NCBI RefSeq assembly: GCF_014284255.1
Contig: NZ_JACOFV010000013.1
Span: 95,647 to 159,646 of the forward strand
Source: Cognatundibacterium jejuense
GTDB lineage: Bacteria > Pseudomonadota > Gammaproteobacteria > Burkholderiales > Burkholderiaceae_D
Length of the DNA: 64,000 bases
Direction: 5' to 3'
The notes under the pieces are model-generated. The model was not told the origin of the DNA and made no database searches. It saw nothing but the letters and a program-made list of their open reading frames with translations. The position numbers and the translations under genes are program-made. How positions within the stretch are numbered: position 1 is the first letter of the stretch; each line of letters begins with the position of its first letter. Positions 34,626-42,615 of this stretch are shown here, in pieces.

Positions 34626-35929
34626 ATAACCAACTCTATGGTTCTGTTAAAGGTGATCCGCATTGCCTTAGTTCTTGCGGTGAATTCGCCGAGAAATTAC
34701 AAGTAGAAATGTCGCTTGCGGCCGAAAATCAGGTACTTGGTTTGATGGTTGTGAATTTGCAGCGTAGTGACAGAATTGCAGCGCTACTCTCTGACAAGCA
34801 AGCGCGCCAATTGCAAGAAAGTTTGTGGTCGCGTTTCAAACCTATATTGCGTTCCAGGGACAGCATGGTGTTTGTGAGTCCGAATGAGTTGTGGGTAATG
34901 TTGCCAGACTTATCGGTACCCGCGCTTGCGCTACTTGCTGCGCACAGGTTGTTGGCGATACTTGAGGCACCCATTCCTGTGGATGGAGGCAATGTCTATT
35001 TTAGCCCTTGCATTGGTGTCGTATGTACGCCGATCCAGGATGCGAATGCGCTGACAATGTTGCGGATTGCTGATAACGCCCAAAAAAAGGCATTAAACGA
35101 ACATCAAAAGTTCAGCTTTGCCAGCGGTAATGTTCAGACCAACTTGCTACCTGAAAACCTACCTAAATTAGTCGCTGAGGTCATTGAGGCGAATGGTTTA
35201 AACGTCGTCTATCAGCCTAAAGTTGACTTAAGTACCATGCGTATTCATTCGGTCGAAGCATTGGTGCGTTGCCCTTCCGATCATCCCGAATATATTCCAG
35301 TAAATGTTTTGATTGAAACCGTTGAACGTTGCGGTCTGGTGGAAGCACTTACATTACAGGTGATCAATATTGTCTTACGCGAATCGTCGCAATGGCAGGC
35401 CGCCGGTCTGGATGTACTCATTTGGATTAATCTATCCGCCAGGCTATTAGCGCAAGCGCATTTGACTGCGACGTTGGCGCATAAGATGAATATCTGGCTT
35501 ACCCATCCATCGAGGATAGGTCTGGAACTTACTGAAAGCGCATTGATTCAGGATGTCGCTCAAACGACTGAAGTCTTATGCGAATTAAAACGCTTGGGTT
35601 TTCATTTATCGATTGACGATTTTGGTACTGGTTATTCATCGTTTGCGTATTTACGCCGTTTTCCTATTGATGAATTAAAAATCGATAAATTGTTTGTACA
35701 AGGGATGATCGAGTCTCTGCAAGACCGACAAATTGTGAAGAGCATTATTGATCTCGCACATAATTTTGGCTTACCTGTCGTCGCTGAAGGTGTCGAAGAC
35801 GAGAAAACGTTGAATTTGCTCAAAGACATGGGGTGCGAACAGATTCAGGGGTTTTATTTTGCCAAGCCTATGCCCGCCGAACAATTGTTAATATGGTGCG
35901 CAGAATTTCATCGGATACATACTGCATAA
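34622..35929 (+). CDS. EAL-domain c-di-GMP phosphodiesterase with a degenerate GGDEF-like N-terminus
   Basis: 435 residues. Residues 1-175 look like a GGDEF-fold remnant without the GG[DE]EF signature (MLPDLSVPALALLAAHRLLA, SPCIGVVC). Residues 185-430 are an EAL domain with all catalytic motifs: YQPKVDL, E212-A-L-V-R, NLSARLL, ELTES, DDFGTGYSS, K in KIDKLFV, AEGVEDE and QGFYFAKPM. It should therefore hydrolyse c-di-GMP to pGpG. The gene overlaps the upstream HD-GYP gene by four bases, suggesting the two proteins act together. PilZ-dependent cellulose synthase encoded 10 kb away is a plausible output. Its stop codon is followed at once by a TTGCTA repeat tract. Confidence 0.92.
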   Translation: MNNQLYGSVKGDPHCLSSCGEFAEKLQVEMSLAAENQVLGLMVVNLQRSDRIAALLSDKQARQLQESLWSRFKPILRSRDSMVFVSPNELWVMLPDLSVPALALLAAHRLLAILEAPIPVDGGNVYFSPCIGVVCTPIQDANALTMLRIADNAQKKALNEHQKFSFASGNVQTNLLPENLPKLVAEVIEANGLNVVYQPKVDLSTMRIHSVEALVRCPSDHPEYIPVNVLIETVERCGLVEALTLQVINIVLRESSQWQAAGLDVLIWINLSARLLAQAHLTATLAHKMNIWLTHPSRIGLELTESALIQDVAQTTEVLCELKRLGFHLSIDDFGTGYSSFAYLRRFPIDELKIDKLFVQGMIESLQDRQIVKSIIDLAHNFGLPVVAEGVEDEKTLNLLKDMGCEQIQGFYFAKPMPAEQLLIWCAEFHRIHTA

Positions 35930-35930
35930 T

Positions 35931-35960
35931 TTGCTATTGCTATTGCTATTGCTATTGCTA
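35931..35960. repeat. Hexanucleotide microsatellite (TTGCTA)x5
   Basis: Five perfect copies of TTGCTA directly after the EAL gene's stop codon; the last copy contains the stop codon (CTA on the plus strand) of the leftward gene at 35958. Copy-number change would move spacing between the two convergent 3' ends. Confidence 0.9.
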
Positions 35961-36602
35961 GCGGCAGTGCAGATTCTTTATTTGTAATTCGAGTTGTTGT
36001 TTTTGCTGGCGAACGATAGCCGTTGTGGTACCAGTTGTATCGTTGAGTTTTACGCTGTTTATCCCTGCTACAAAGTCGATGAGCTGTTTGCAGACAGCAT
36101 CGGTTGAAGAGATGTTTTTTTCAGCATGACTTGCACTGTTTGCTTTGGCATCCGGTGTCGGTGCATTGGCAGTTTTTCCAGCATCTTTTTCTTTTGCGCT
36201 CATGCATTCTTTTTCTATCGCCGCTCTGACGTCAGAGGCGTTTCCTTGTTGTGCATAAATATCTTTGATGAGTTGTTTGCGGTAGTCTCCCTCAGCATCG
36301 ACTAATAACCGGTCTTGTGTTGCGCCAGCGCCTCGCATCCAGATAATTCTCTTAGCGTCCTCACCTCGCTGTTTGCACTGTGCATCAATTTCGGGCTTGT
36401 CTGCATTTTCTTTGGTAGGCGTCTTATTTGCAATCGGCGCTTTTTGTTCTTTGTCGGAATTGCCACAAGGTTTGTCTTGATACGAGCTGCCGCAATGATA
36501 GACAGTTTTTGCATACGTGGATTGTGTCAGGACGAGCGCGCAAAGCAAACCAACGAAGGGTAAGACAAGCAGTGCCGGTATACTGGCAGGTGAACTCGAC
36601 AT
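35958..36602 (-). CDS. Periplasmic Cys-containing hypothetical protein, DUF4124-like N-terminus
   Basis: 214 residues. A signal peptide (IPALLVLPFVGLLCALVLTQ, ending TYAK) is followed by KTVYHCGSSYQDKPCGNSD, which resembles the short DUF4124-type motif (Y-x-C...Y-x-D-x-P-C) seen in many small betaproteobacterial envelope proteins. The middle is Lys/Ala/Asp-rich and probably disordered; the last third is helical with cysteines (AVCKQLIDFV, KNLHC). No function is known to me. Its stop codon is inside the TTGCTA microsatellite. Confidence 0.7.
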   Translation of the reverse strand: MSSSPASIPALLVLPFVGLLCALVLTQSTYAKTVYHCGSSYQDKPCGNSDKEQKAPIANKTPTKENADKPEIDAQCKQRGEDAKRIIWMRGAGATQDRLLVDAEGDYRKQLIKDIYAQQGNASDVRAAIEKECMSAKEKDAGKTANAPTPDAKANSASHAEKNISSTDAVCKQLIDFVAGINSVKLNDTTGTTTAIVRQQKQQLELQIKNLHCR

Positions 36603-36762
36603 GCGCTCCTCTTGAATCCATCTAACAACGTGGACGAAATGAGAGGGGCATCAATATTTCAGGCGCATCTCACTTTATCGACAGCGATATTTTTATATAT
36701 CGGCAAAGGGATAATTAGTTTACTGCAATAGCATTCACTATAGTTGTGAAATATTAATTATG

Positions 36763-36800
36763 TTGTGATTGATTACTTGTGATTGATTACTTGTGATTGA
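36763..36800. repeat. 14-bp tandem repeat, 2.7 copies
   Basis: TTGTGATTGATTAC at 36763-36776 and 36777-36790, then TTGTGATTGA at 36791-36800. It lies in the 289-bp space between the uup gene and the DUF4124-like gene. Confidence 0.85.
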
Positions 36801-36833
36801 GTGCCAGGTATGACTTACCAGAACCTGACAATT

Positions 36834-36872
36834 GTCAGACGGGTCAGTAAAAACGACCGGTCTGACATTTTT
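36834..36872. terminator. Hairpin downstream of uup
   Basis: GTCAGACGGGTC (36834-36845) pairs with GACCGGTCTGAC (36855-36866), 11 of 12, loop of 9. The T-run (ATTTTT) follows on the plus strand, while the position just beyond the uup stop codon suits the minus strand; the working orientation is uncertain. Confidence 0.5.
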
Positions 36873-36891
36873 CGGGTGTGTTTGACTCGGT

Positions 36892-38805
36892 TTAGGGATT
36901 GGCTTTTGTTTCTGCCGCTTCCCATTTTTCCAAAGCTTCTAGTAATAAGCCGTCTATCTCTTCAAAGCGTGCATTGAGTTTATTTGCTGCTTCCGGCCCG
37001 TTTTTATACAGGTCAGCATCAGCTAATTTCTCTGTGATCTCTTTTTGTTCAGCCTCTAATTGTGCAATAAGTTTTGGTAATTCGTCTAACTCTCGTTGCT
37101 CTTTATAACTGAGCTTTTTCGCCTTTGCGGCTGGTGCAGCGGACGCAGAAGAGGTGTTAGATGAGTTAGTCTTGGCCTCAGTTTTTGGTGTCGATTTCGA
37201 AGAGGTGACCGTATTGCGATAACGTTCCCAATCGCTGTAGCCACCGATAAATTCACGCCATTGACCTTCACCTTCAGCAACGATGACTTGCGTCACTACG
37301 TTATCGAGGAAGGTACGGTCATGGCTGACCAAAAACACGGTACCTGTGTATTCTTCTAGCAATTCTTCGAGCAATTCCAGCGTATCGATATCCAGATCGT
37401 TGGTCGGTTCATCGAGCACCAGCACATTGGCAGGTTTAGCGAATAAACGCGCCAATAGCAAGCGATTGCGCTCTCCACCTGATAATGATTTGACTGGTGA
37501 GCGAGCACGTTCGGGTGCGAATAGGAAATCGCCGAGATAGGACATCACATGTTTGCGCTGACCATTGACTTCGACCCAGTCACTACCTGGTGCGATTGTC
37601 TCGGCGAGACTGGCTTCTTCATTGAGTTGCGCGCGCATCTGATCGAAGTACGCGATTTGCAATTTGCTACCTTGTTTAATCGTGCCGCTATCTGGTTGAT
37701 CTTCACCTAAAATCATTTTTAGTAAAGTCGTTTTACCAGCACCGTTTTGACCAATCAAACCAACTTTGTCGCCACGCAAAATAATGCTGGAGAAATCGCG
37801 CACGATGATTTTCTCGCCAAAGTTTTTGCTGATATTTTCCATCTCAGCTACGATTTTTCCTGAGCGTTCACCCGACGACACGTCGAGTTTTACCTGACCT
37901 TGTTGTTCGCGACGGGCGCTGCGCTGAACGCGTAATTGTTCAAGACGCTTAACCCGACCTTCATCACGTACACGACGAGCTTTCACGCCTTTGCGTATCC
38001 AGATTTCTTCCTGAGCCAGGAATTTGTCGAACTTGGCATTTTCTACTTCTTCAACTTCCAACTGTTCTTCTTTACGCGTTTGGTAGGTCGTAAAATTGCC
38101 GGGGAATGAGGTTAATTTACCGCGATCGAGTTCAATAATGCGTGTTGCCACGTTATCAAGGAAGCTACGATCATGGGTAATAAACAACACACTGCCTTTG
38201 AAGTCTTTTAACAGACCTTCCAGCCATTGTATCGATGAAAAATCCAGATGATTGGTTGGTTCATCAAGCAACAACACGTCTGGACCACTTACCAAGGCGC
38301 ATGCCAGTGCTACGCGTTTTTTCATACCACCAGATAAGGTGCCCATGATGGCGTCTTTGGCTAAGTTCAGTTTATCGAGTGTGGTTTCAACCTTATTATT
38401 TAAGCTCCACGCATCAGCGGCGTCCAGTTTGACCTGAATATCATGCATGCGCTCCATCAATGCATCGTCATTGTCACCGCCAAATTGACCTGTCAATTCT
38501 TCATATTCTTGCAAGAGCCCAGGCAATTCGCCCAGACCTGAAGCGACGGCATCAAATACCGATAAATCTTGTGAGAATTGCGGTTCCTGTTCGACATAGG
38601 CGATTTTGATCCCTTGTTGCATGACAAGCAAACCGTCATCAATTTTGGATGTCCGTGCGATGATTTTCAGTAAAGAAGATTTACCTGTACCGTTACGGCC
38701 GATCAAACCGACACGTTCGCCGGCTTCAATGGAAAACTCTGCATGATCGAGCAGGGCAACGTGACCGAATGCCAATTGGGCATCGCTTAATGAGATAACT
38801 GCCAT
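36892..38805 (-). CDS. uup: ABC-F ATPase Uup
   Basis: 637 residues from ATG 38805, where the family start MAVISLSDAQLAFGHVALLD lies behind AGGT; the frame runs 28 codons further upstream without support. Two ABC cassettes are present: Walker A GRNGTGKSSLL and GQNGAGKTTLL, signatures LSGGMKKR and LSGGERNR, Walker B LLLDEPTNHLD and LVLDEPTNDLD, joined by the charged ABC-F linker. After an Ala/Ser/Thr-rich spacer comes the Uup C-terminal coiled coil (ELDELPKLIAQLEAEQKEI). There is no membrane domain. Uup binds DNA and ribosomes and affects precise excision of transposons and branched-DNA processing. Confidence 0.94.
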   Translation of the reverse strand: MAVISLSDAQLAFGHVALLDHAEFSIEAGERVGLIGRNGTGKSSLLKIIARTSKIDDGLLVMQQGIKIAYVEQEPQFSQDLSVFDAVASGLGELPGLLQEYEELTGQFGGDNDDALMERMHDIQVKLDAADAWSLNNKVETTLDKLNLAKDAIMGTLSGGMKKRVALACALVSGPDVLLLDEPTNHLDFSSIQWLEGLLKDFKGSVLFITHDRSFLDNVATRIIELDRGKLTSFPGNFTTYQTRKEEQLEVEEVENAKFDKFLAQEEIWIRKGVKARRVRDEGRVKRLEQLRVQRSARREQQGQVKLDVSSGERSGKIVAEMENISKNFGEKIIVRDFSSIILRGDKVGLIGQNGAGKTTLLKMILGEDQPDSGTIKQGSKLQIAYFDQMRAQLNEEASLAETIAPGSDWVEVNGQRKHVMSYLGDFLFAPERARSPVKSLSGGERNRLLLARLFAKPANVLVLDEPTNDLDIDTLELLEELLEEYTGTVFLVSHDRTFLDNVVTQVIVAEGEGQWREFIGGYSDWERYRNTVTSSKSTPKTEAKTNSSNTSSASAAPAAKAKKLSYKEQRELDELPKLIAQLEAEQKEITEKLADADLYKNGPEAANKLNARFEEIDGLLLEALEKWEAAETKANP

Positions 38806-38940
38806 AAATACCTGTGAGGTCAGCGGCGAAAAAGGCCGGACTAAATTGGAGAAAACCCGTATTGTACGCGAGACCGGCGTGCATTCCACGTCTGCCTGTG
38901 GAGGAAGTGCAGATAAACTATCGTCTATGGCTTAAATTGA

Positions 38941-38973
38941 CGGGGCAGCAGGTATTTGCCTGCTGATGCCCCG
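38941..38973 (-). terminator. GC-rich hairpin after the family-3 binding protein gene
   Basis: CGGGGCAGCAGG (38941-38952) pairs with CCTGCTGATGCCCCG (38959-38973) with a small bulge. It starts 10 bp beyond the stop codon of the leftward gene. A clear T-run is missing, so termination strength is uncertain. Confidence 0.55.
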
Positions 38974-38982
38974 AAAAGCTGA

Positions 38983-39714
38983 TTATTTATACTTCCTTTC
39001 TATCGCTGCACTGGTACCGTCTTTTTCCATATTCTTCAAAATTTGATTCCACTTGTCGATCTTTTCTTGTGGTAAGCCTAAATTACATGCCAAATACATA
39101 TCAGCTTGATTGAAAGTAAATAGTGGAACGATCAGTTTGGTCAAGCCTTGTTGCTTGAGAATGTTAATACCTAGTAACTCACCGCTAGCCCAGAAATCAA
39201 AACGTCCAGCCAGCAATTTGCGTGGATTATCTGCATCGGCATTGGCTAGGTCGGTTTCGAAACCTTTTAAAGAAAAAAATTCTGCTACCGCATCATTTCT
39301 GTATCCACCGATGACATAGGTACGTAAGTCTTCTAGGGTTTTCGGGTGTCGGGTGTCATCCACGCGGGCGAAGATGGTCCAATTATTTCTGACTAAGGGA
39401 CCTACCCATTTATACAGATTCTCGCGTCCAGGAGTGCGCGACGTTGAAAATACACAAGTCTCTGGATTGTTTTGCGCCATTTGTACTGCGCGAGACCATG
39501 GGTAAGCAGCAATGGTATATTTTTCATCGGAACGCTTCATCAGTTCCTGCACTTTTTCTGTGGACATCCCGGTAACTTCGCCCGTTTTTGGATTGACAAT
39601 ATTAAACGGTGGGTAATCTTCAGTGACCAAATTTTCGGCTTTGAGTAGATTCGGTTGAGTTGTCAGCATGTAAGCAAGACCAAAGATGTAGAACGATGAA
39701 CGTAATACTTTCAT
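38983..39714 (-). CDS. Extracellular solute-binding protein, family 3 (SBP_bac_3)
   Basis: 243 residues with a signal peptide (YIFGLAYMLTTQPNLLKAEN). The mature start ENLVTEDYPPFNIVNPKTGE, the SRTPGRENLYKWVGP block and the YVIGGYRNDAVAEFF block are typical of the stand-alone amino-acid-type periplasmic binding proteins that are numerous in Oxalobacteraceae-like genomes. No permease or ATPase gene is adjacent, so it may be an orphan sensor or transport component. A related but distinct protein is encoded at 62421-63137. The ligand cannot be read from sequence. Confidence 0.85.
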   Translation of the reverse strand: MKVLRSSFYIFGLAYMLTTQPNLLKAENLVTEDYPPFNIVNPKTGEVTGMSTEKVQELMKRSDEKYTIAAYPWSRAVQMAQNNPETCVFSTSRTPGRENLYKWVGPLVRNNWTIFARVDDTRHPKTLEDLRTYVIGGYRNDAVAEFFSLKGFETDLANADADNPRKLLAGRFDFWASGELLGINILKQQGLTKLIVPLFTFNQADMYLACNLGLPQEKIDKWNQILKNMEKDGTSAAIERKYK

Positions 39715-40294
39715 ATTGCCTCCTACGGTAAAAAGCTGAGAATAAGGCTTTACAACAAGGCTTTACAACAAGGCTTTACTTTGATTATCTGACTAACATT
39801 CTGCAGAAGTGAAGTCAAAAGGCAGCGATAATTTTTTTGAATGTCGGTGTCGCTACTCGTTGTTTCTTCGTATTTATTTCTTGGCAGAATAATTGGTAGG
39901 TCGTGAACCTGAGAAACACATCCGATGTTTTACAGAATAGGATATTTGTATTTTTTCGCAATGAACTTTAAGCGACTTTGTTGATGGCTTATTTTACGAA
40001 TGTAATCATGCCTGTAGTTCTGCCTCTAGTTCTGTCTGTAGTTGTGTCTTTGGTAATGCACTTGCTAGCGGTAATGAAGAAGCATTTCAGACGCTATGGA
40101 AATACTTTTTACATCAAAGCAAGGTCGGATTTTTTTTGAGAAGTATTTTCTTCAGTTACGGGATGTTGATCCAGAGGCTCAGTGACTGAGTAACGATCAA
40201 ATAAATCGGCTCTAAAAGCTTGATTTGATTGTTCCGCTTCGCTCAGGTAATATGGCGGGCTTGTTGAACATGGCTGGACGCTTGTTCACACCGT
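39715..40294. other. Intergenic region before the tRNA-Arg fragment, with short tandem repeats
   Basis: 580 bp without a supported gene. It contains a 13-bp tandem repeat AAGGCTTTACAAC (39744-39756, 39757-39769, and ten bases of a third copy to 39779) just upstream of the binding-protein gene, and a degenerate 12-bp repeat at 40012-40047 (CTGTAGTTCTGC, CTCTAGTTCTGT, CTGTAGTTGTGT). The end presumably holds the promoter of the interrupted tRNA gene. Confidence 0.6.
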
Positions 40295-40337
40295 GTCTCG
40301 CCGTAGTTCAATGGATAGAACGTATGCCTCCTAAGCG
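40295..40337 (+). pseudogene. 5' half of a tRNA-Arg(CCU) gene (left attachment site)
   Basis: The sequence reads as a tRNA: acceptor GTCTCGC, a D arm GTTC-AATGGATA-GAAC, anticodon stem TATGC and loop CTCCTAA, then GCG. It stops matching after the first bases of the 3' anticodon stem, and no variable loop, T arm or 3' acceptor follows. This is what is left when an element integrates into the anticodon region of a tRNA gene. Position 40337 is therefore taken as the left boundary of the island. Confidence 0.8.
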
Positions 40338-40422
40338 AACTATCCTACCCTTGAGAAAATAAAAAACTCAATAAATTCAATCGCTTAAGTCCTTTCTAGT
40401 CCCTTTGTTTCCTCTAATTTCG

Positions 40423-40450
40423 TGTCCCAGATTGTCCCAAATTTGTCCCA
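40423..40450. repeat. Three TGTCCCA repeats near the island end (possible integrase arm sites)
   Basis: TGTCCCA at 40423-40429, 40433-40439 and 40444-40450, about one helical turn apart (10 and 11 bp), with a weaker TAGTCCC at about 40397. Regularly phased direct repeats of this kind 60-110 bp inside an att junction are typical of arm-binding sites for tyrosine integrases. No integrase gene is in the window. Confidence 0.55.
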
Positions 40451-40566
40451 ATAAAATTTTCTTTATTTTGGTCGGGCGAACGAAATTCGCCAATACATAT
40501 GGTTGGCGATTAAAATAGCAAGTATTAATAATGGAGTTTGTTGCGGGCGTATGTCTGAGTATGAAA

Positions 40567-40641
40567 TGGTATCGCCAGCAGGAATCGAACCTGCATCTAT
40601 CCCTTAGGAGGGGATTGCACTATCCATTGTGCGATGGCGAC
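40567..40641 (-). tRNA. tRNA-Arg (anticodon CCU)
   Basis: Complete cloverleaf on the minus strand: acceptor GTCGCCA / TGGCGAT (one G-U pair), D arm GCAC...GTGC, anticodon stem ATCCC / GGGAT with loop CTCCTAA (anticodon CCT), T arm GCAGG-TTCGATT-CCTGC, discriminator A and an encoded CCA. It reads AGG codons. It lies 230 bp inside the island boundary and differs in sequence from the interrupted tRNA-Arg(CCU) at 40295-40337. Confidence 0.95.
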
Positions 40642-40690
40642 CTCAAGCCCGCTATTATAACCTTTTTAGTAGATTTTTAAGTGAGTAAGA

Positions 40691-41179
40691 ATGGAAATTC
40701 AGAACCAACTAATTGAACATCTCAAAGGCAAAACCAATGGCAAGCTTGTGATGACCCCCAAGCAGTTGGCAGAAGAAATTCCAATCTCACCAAAACAGCA
40801 AAGCAAACTTAGGGAAGAGAATAAATTTCCCATTCCGCACCAAAATATTGGGCGCAGTGTTTACTATTCTATTTTCCATATTGCTGATTTTTTGTTGACT
40901 GGCTCGGTGCATCAAAGCGCAGAACCAGAGGATAAACCCAAAAAAGAAAAATCAACGCCAGAGAAGATAAGCCATCCTTCCTCCAGTGTGAATTTATCGC
41001 ACTTATTTTTGCTCAGAGCATTTGCTGGAAATCTCTTCGCACAGGCGGAAGAAATTACAAATCTTGCGGAAAATATTTTGAAGTACCAAAAATCTGCTGA
41101 AATGGTTGAGCAGTTTAGTGAGAAATTTAAGCCTAAAGGCGATACCAAAAGCCTTGAAGAAAACGATGGGAAAATCTGA
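40691..41179 (+). CDS. Island-borne DNA-binding-like protein with short winged-helix/AlpA-like N-terminus
   Basis: 162 residues. Residues 15-65 (VMTPKQLAEEIPISPKQQSK, REENKFPIPHQNIGRSVYYS, HIADFLL) read like a helix-turn-helix of the excisionase/AlpA-MerR type, in which a substrate-adaptor helix is followed by a strand pair. The rest is a Lys/Glu-rich linker (about 78-98) and a helical C-terminus. It could be a regulator or a directionality factor for the element, being the first gene inside the island end; that is inference. I do not recognise a named family. Confidence 0.6.
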   Translation: MEIQNQLIEHLKGKTNGKLVMTPKQLAEEIPISPKQQSKLREENKFPIPHQNIGRSVYYSIFHIADFLLTGSVHQSAEPEDKPKKEKSTPEKISHPSSSVNLSHLFLLRAFAGNLFAQAEEITNLAENILKYQKSAEMVEQFSEKFKPKGDTKSLEENDGKI

Positions 41180-41362
41180 GTTAAAACAGTGACGATAGAT
41201 AAATTGGAATGACTGCAATTTAAATAGACAGCATGGTCTCAATAACCTCGGTAGGCGTCGATGTTACATAAAGTGATTAACTTATTCAACCTCTGTAATC
41301 AGCTTGAGAGATCAACTCCACAAAATATTCAATGAAGTACAACGACTGAGAACTCAAAAAAC

Positions 41363-42532
41363 ATGGCGAAGACGTTGGACCAAAAGATACTTGATTGCGC
41401 CGTAGAGCAATGGAGTAAGACGCATGCTGGGATCACTAGTATTGACATAGCTAAACGTATCGGAGCATCCAATGGCAAAGTCATGGAAGCGATGATTGAC
41501 TTAGAGGTTGCAGGTAAATGCCGCTTAAACAAAAATGCAGAACTCTTCACTATGAGCATTGGTAAAGGAAGAATGAGGATTGCAAAGAAAGCGACGATTG
41601 CCCATGTCATTTTCCCCACCCCCGAAATTCTGACTGATTATTTCTACAGCTCAGACTTAGCACGGCAAGGATTACCCGTATATGTTGAACGACTCCACAA
41701 GGGATCACATCAATATGCAATGGTGTACTTCTCTGAAGAAGTGCTTGCAAAATACCTTGATAGGCCAGAGTTCTATGATGTTGAAGATTCTCTCTCAGGT
41801 GGCTCGATTCGTTCCAACACTGCTAATGAGGCAACACATATTTATGTAAGGCATGGGCGGCAACAGCTCGCAAATGGAAGAAGTGCTGTCTTAGTCCCAT
41901 ACAAAGATCTCGCTAGCCTTGATGAAGCACAGCAGCGTTATTGGCATGGATTTGAAATCTCTAGTCCTGAGGTTGCTAGCCTTGACCAGAACTATTCCAA
42001 GTTCATGCAAAGAACTTTTGAAGGTGCTTTTGTAGATTATGAAAATCCGTTGGAAAACTTTGTAGAAGCCGTGAAATATGTTAATAGCAGTTTGGATAAA
42101 CTTGTCTTGTTCAAACACACGGACAATCCGCACTTGAGGATTCCTTTCGAGAACACGGAGAAAGCGTTTTTCGATGCGTGTAGCGAGCTCTTCAAAATTA
42201 TTGGTACCGATAGCTTGGTCGCATCCACTATCAAAAAGATTTTGGTAGAAGACTTTAGCACCAAGGAAGATGAGTTCACTCATAAGTCTAAAAGAGCTTT
42301 AAGTACGTTCCAGCAGCTACAGCTACTCGAAACAAAAGCTGGGATCGAGCCGAAGGCTACGATCATCATTGATGAAGTGAAGGGATACCGTATAAGGGCT
42401 GACCACGCGATTGTGAAGCCTCTAACTTCATCAATTAATTTTGTTGATAAGTTCCATACCTTGTGCGATGACATCGCATATGCGCTGATGTTCTTTGCTA
42501 TAAAATTGGAGGCGGCAAGAGCAAAGGAATAA
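41363..42532 (+). CDS. Hypothetical protein with N-terminal winged-helix-like region
   Basis: 389 residues. Residues 1-60 (QKILDCAVEQWSKTHAGITS, IDIAKRIGASNGKVMEAMID) look like a winged helix-turn-helix reading a start-of-gene recognition helix. A central region with VHGRQQL-like basic patches (HIYVRHGRQQLANGRSAVLV) and a helical C-terminal half (FDACSELFKIIGTDSLVAST, FHTLCDDIAYALMFFAIKLE) follow. No membrane segment or catalytic motif is evident. It lies on the island 180 bp after the AlpA-like gene. The start at 41363 has no strong ribosome binding site. Function unknown. Confidence 0.6.
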   Translation: MAKTLDQKILDCAVEQWSKTHAGITSIDIAKRIGASNGKVMEAMIDLEVAGKCRLNKNAELFTMSIGKGRMRIAKKATIAHVIFPTPEILTDYFYSSDLARQGLPVYVERLHKGSHQYAMVYFSEEVLAKYLDRPEFYDVEDSLSGGSIRSNTANEATHIYVRHGRQQLANGRSAVLVPYKDLASLDEAQQRYWHGFEISSPEVASLDQNYSKFMQRTFEGAFVDYENPLENFVEAVKYVNSSLDKLVLFKHTDNPHLRIPFENTEKAFFDACSELFKIIGTDSLVASTIKKILVEDFSTKEDEFTHKSKRALSTFQQLQLLETKAGIEPKATIIIDEVKGYRIRADHAIVKPLTSSINFVDKFHTLCDDIAYALMFFAIKLEAARAKE

Positions 42533-42615
42533 CTCTGAACGGTAGTCCGTAGAGAGAGGCGATGTTTATTTTTTCGGACGAGAGAGATAGTTGGATTGCC
42601 ATGTCCTTATATGAA

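Noticed and set aside
36763..40047. Short tandem repeats as a CRISPR array
   Set aside because: Repeat units are 12-14 bp, directly adjacent without spacers, and no cas genes are present anywhere in the window.
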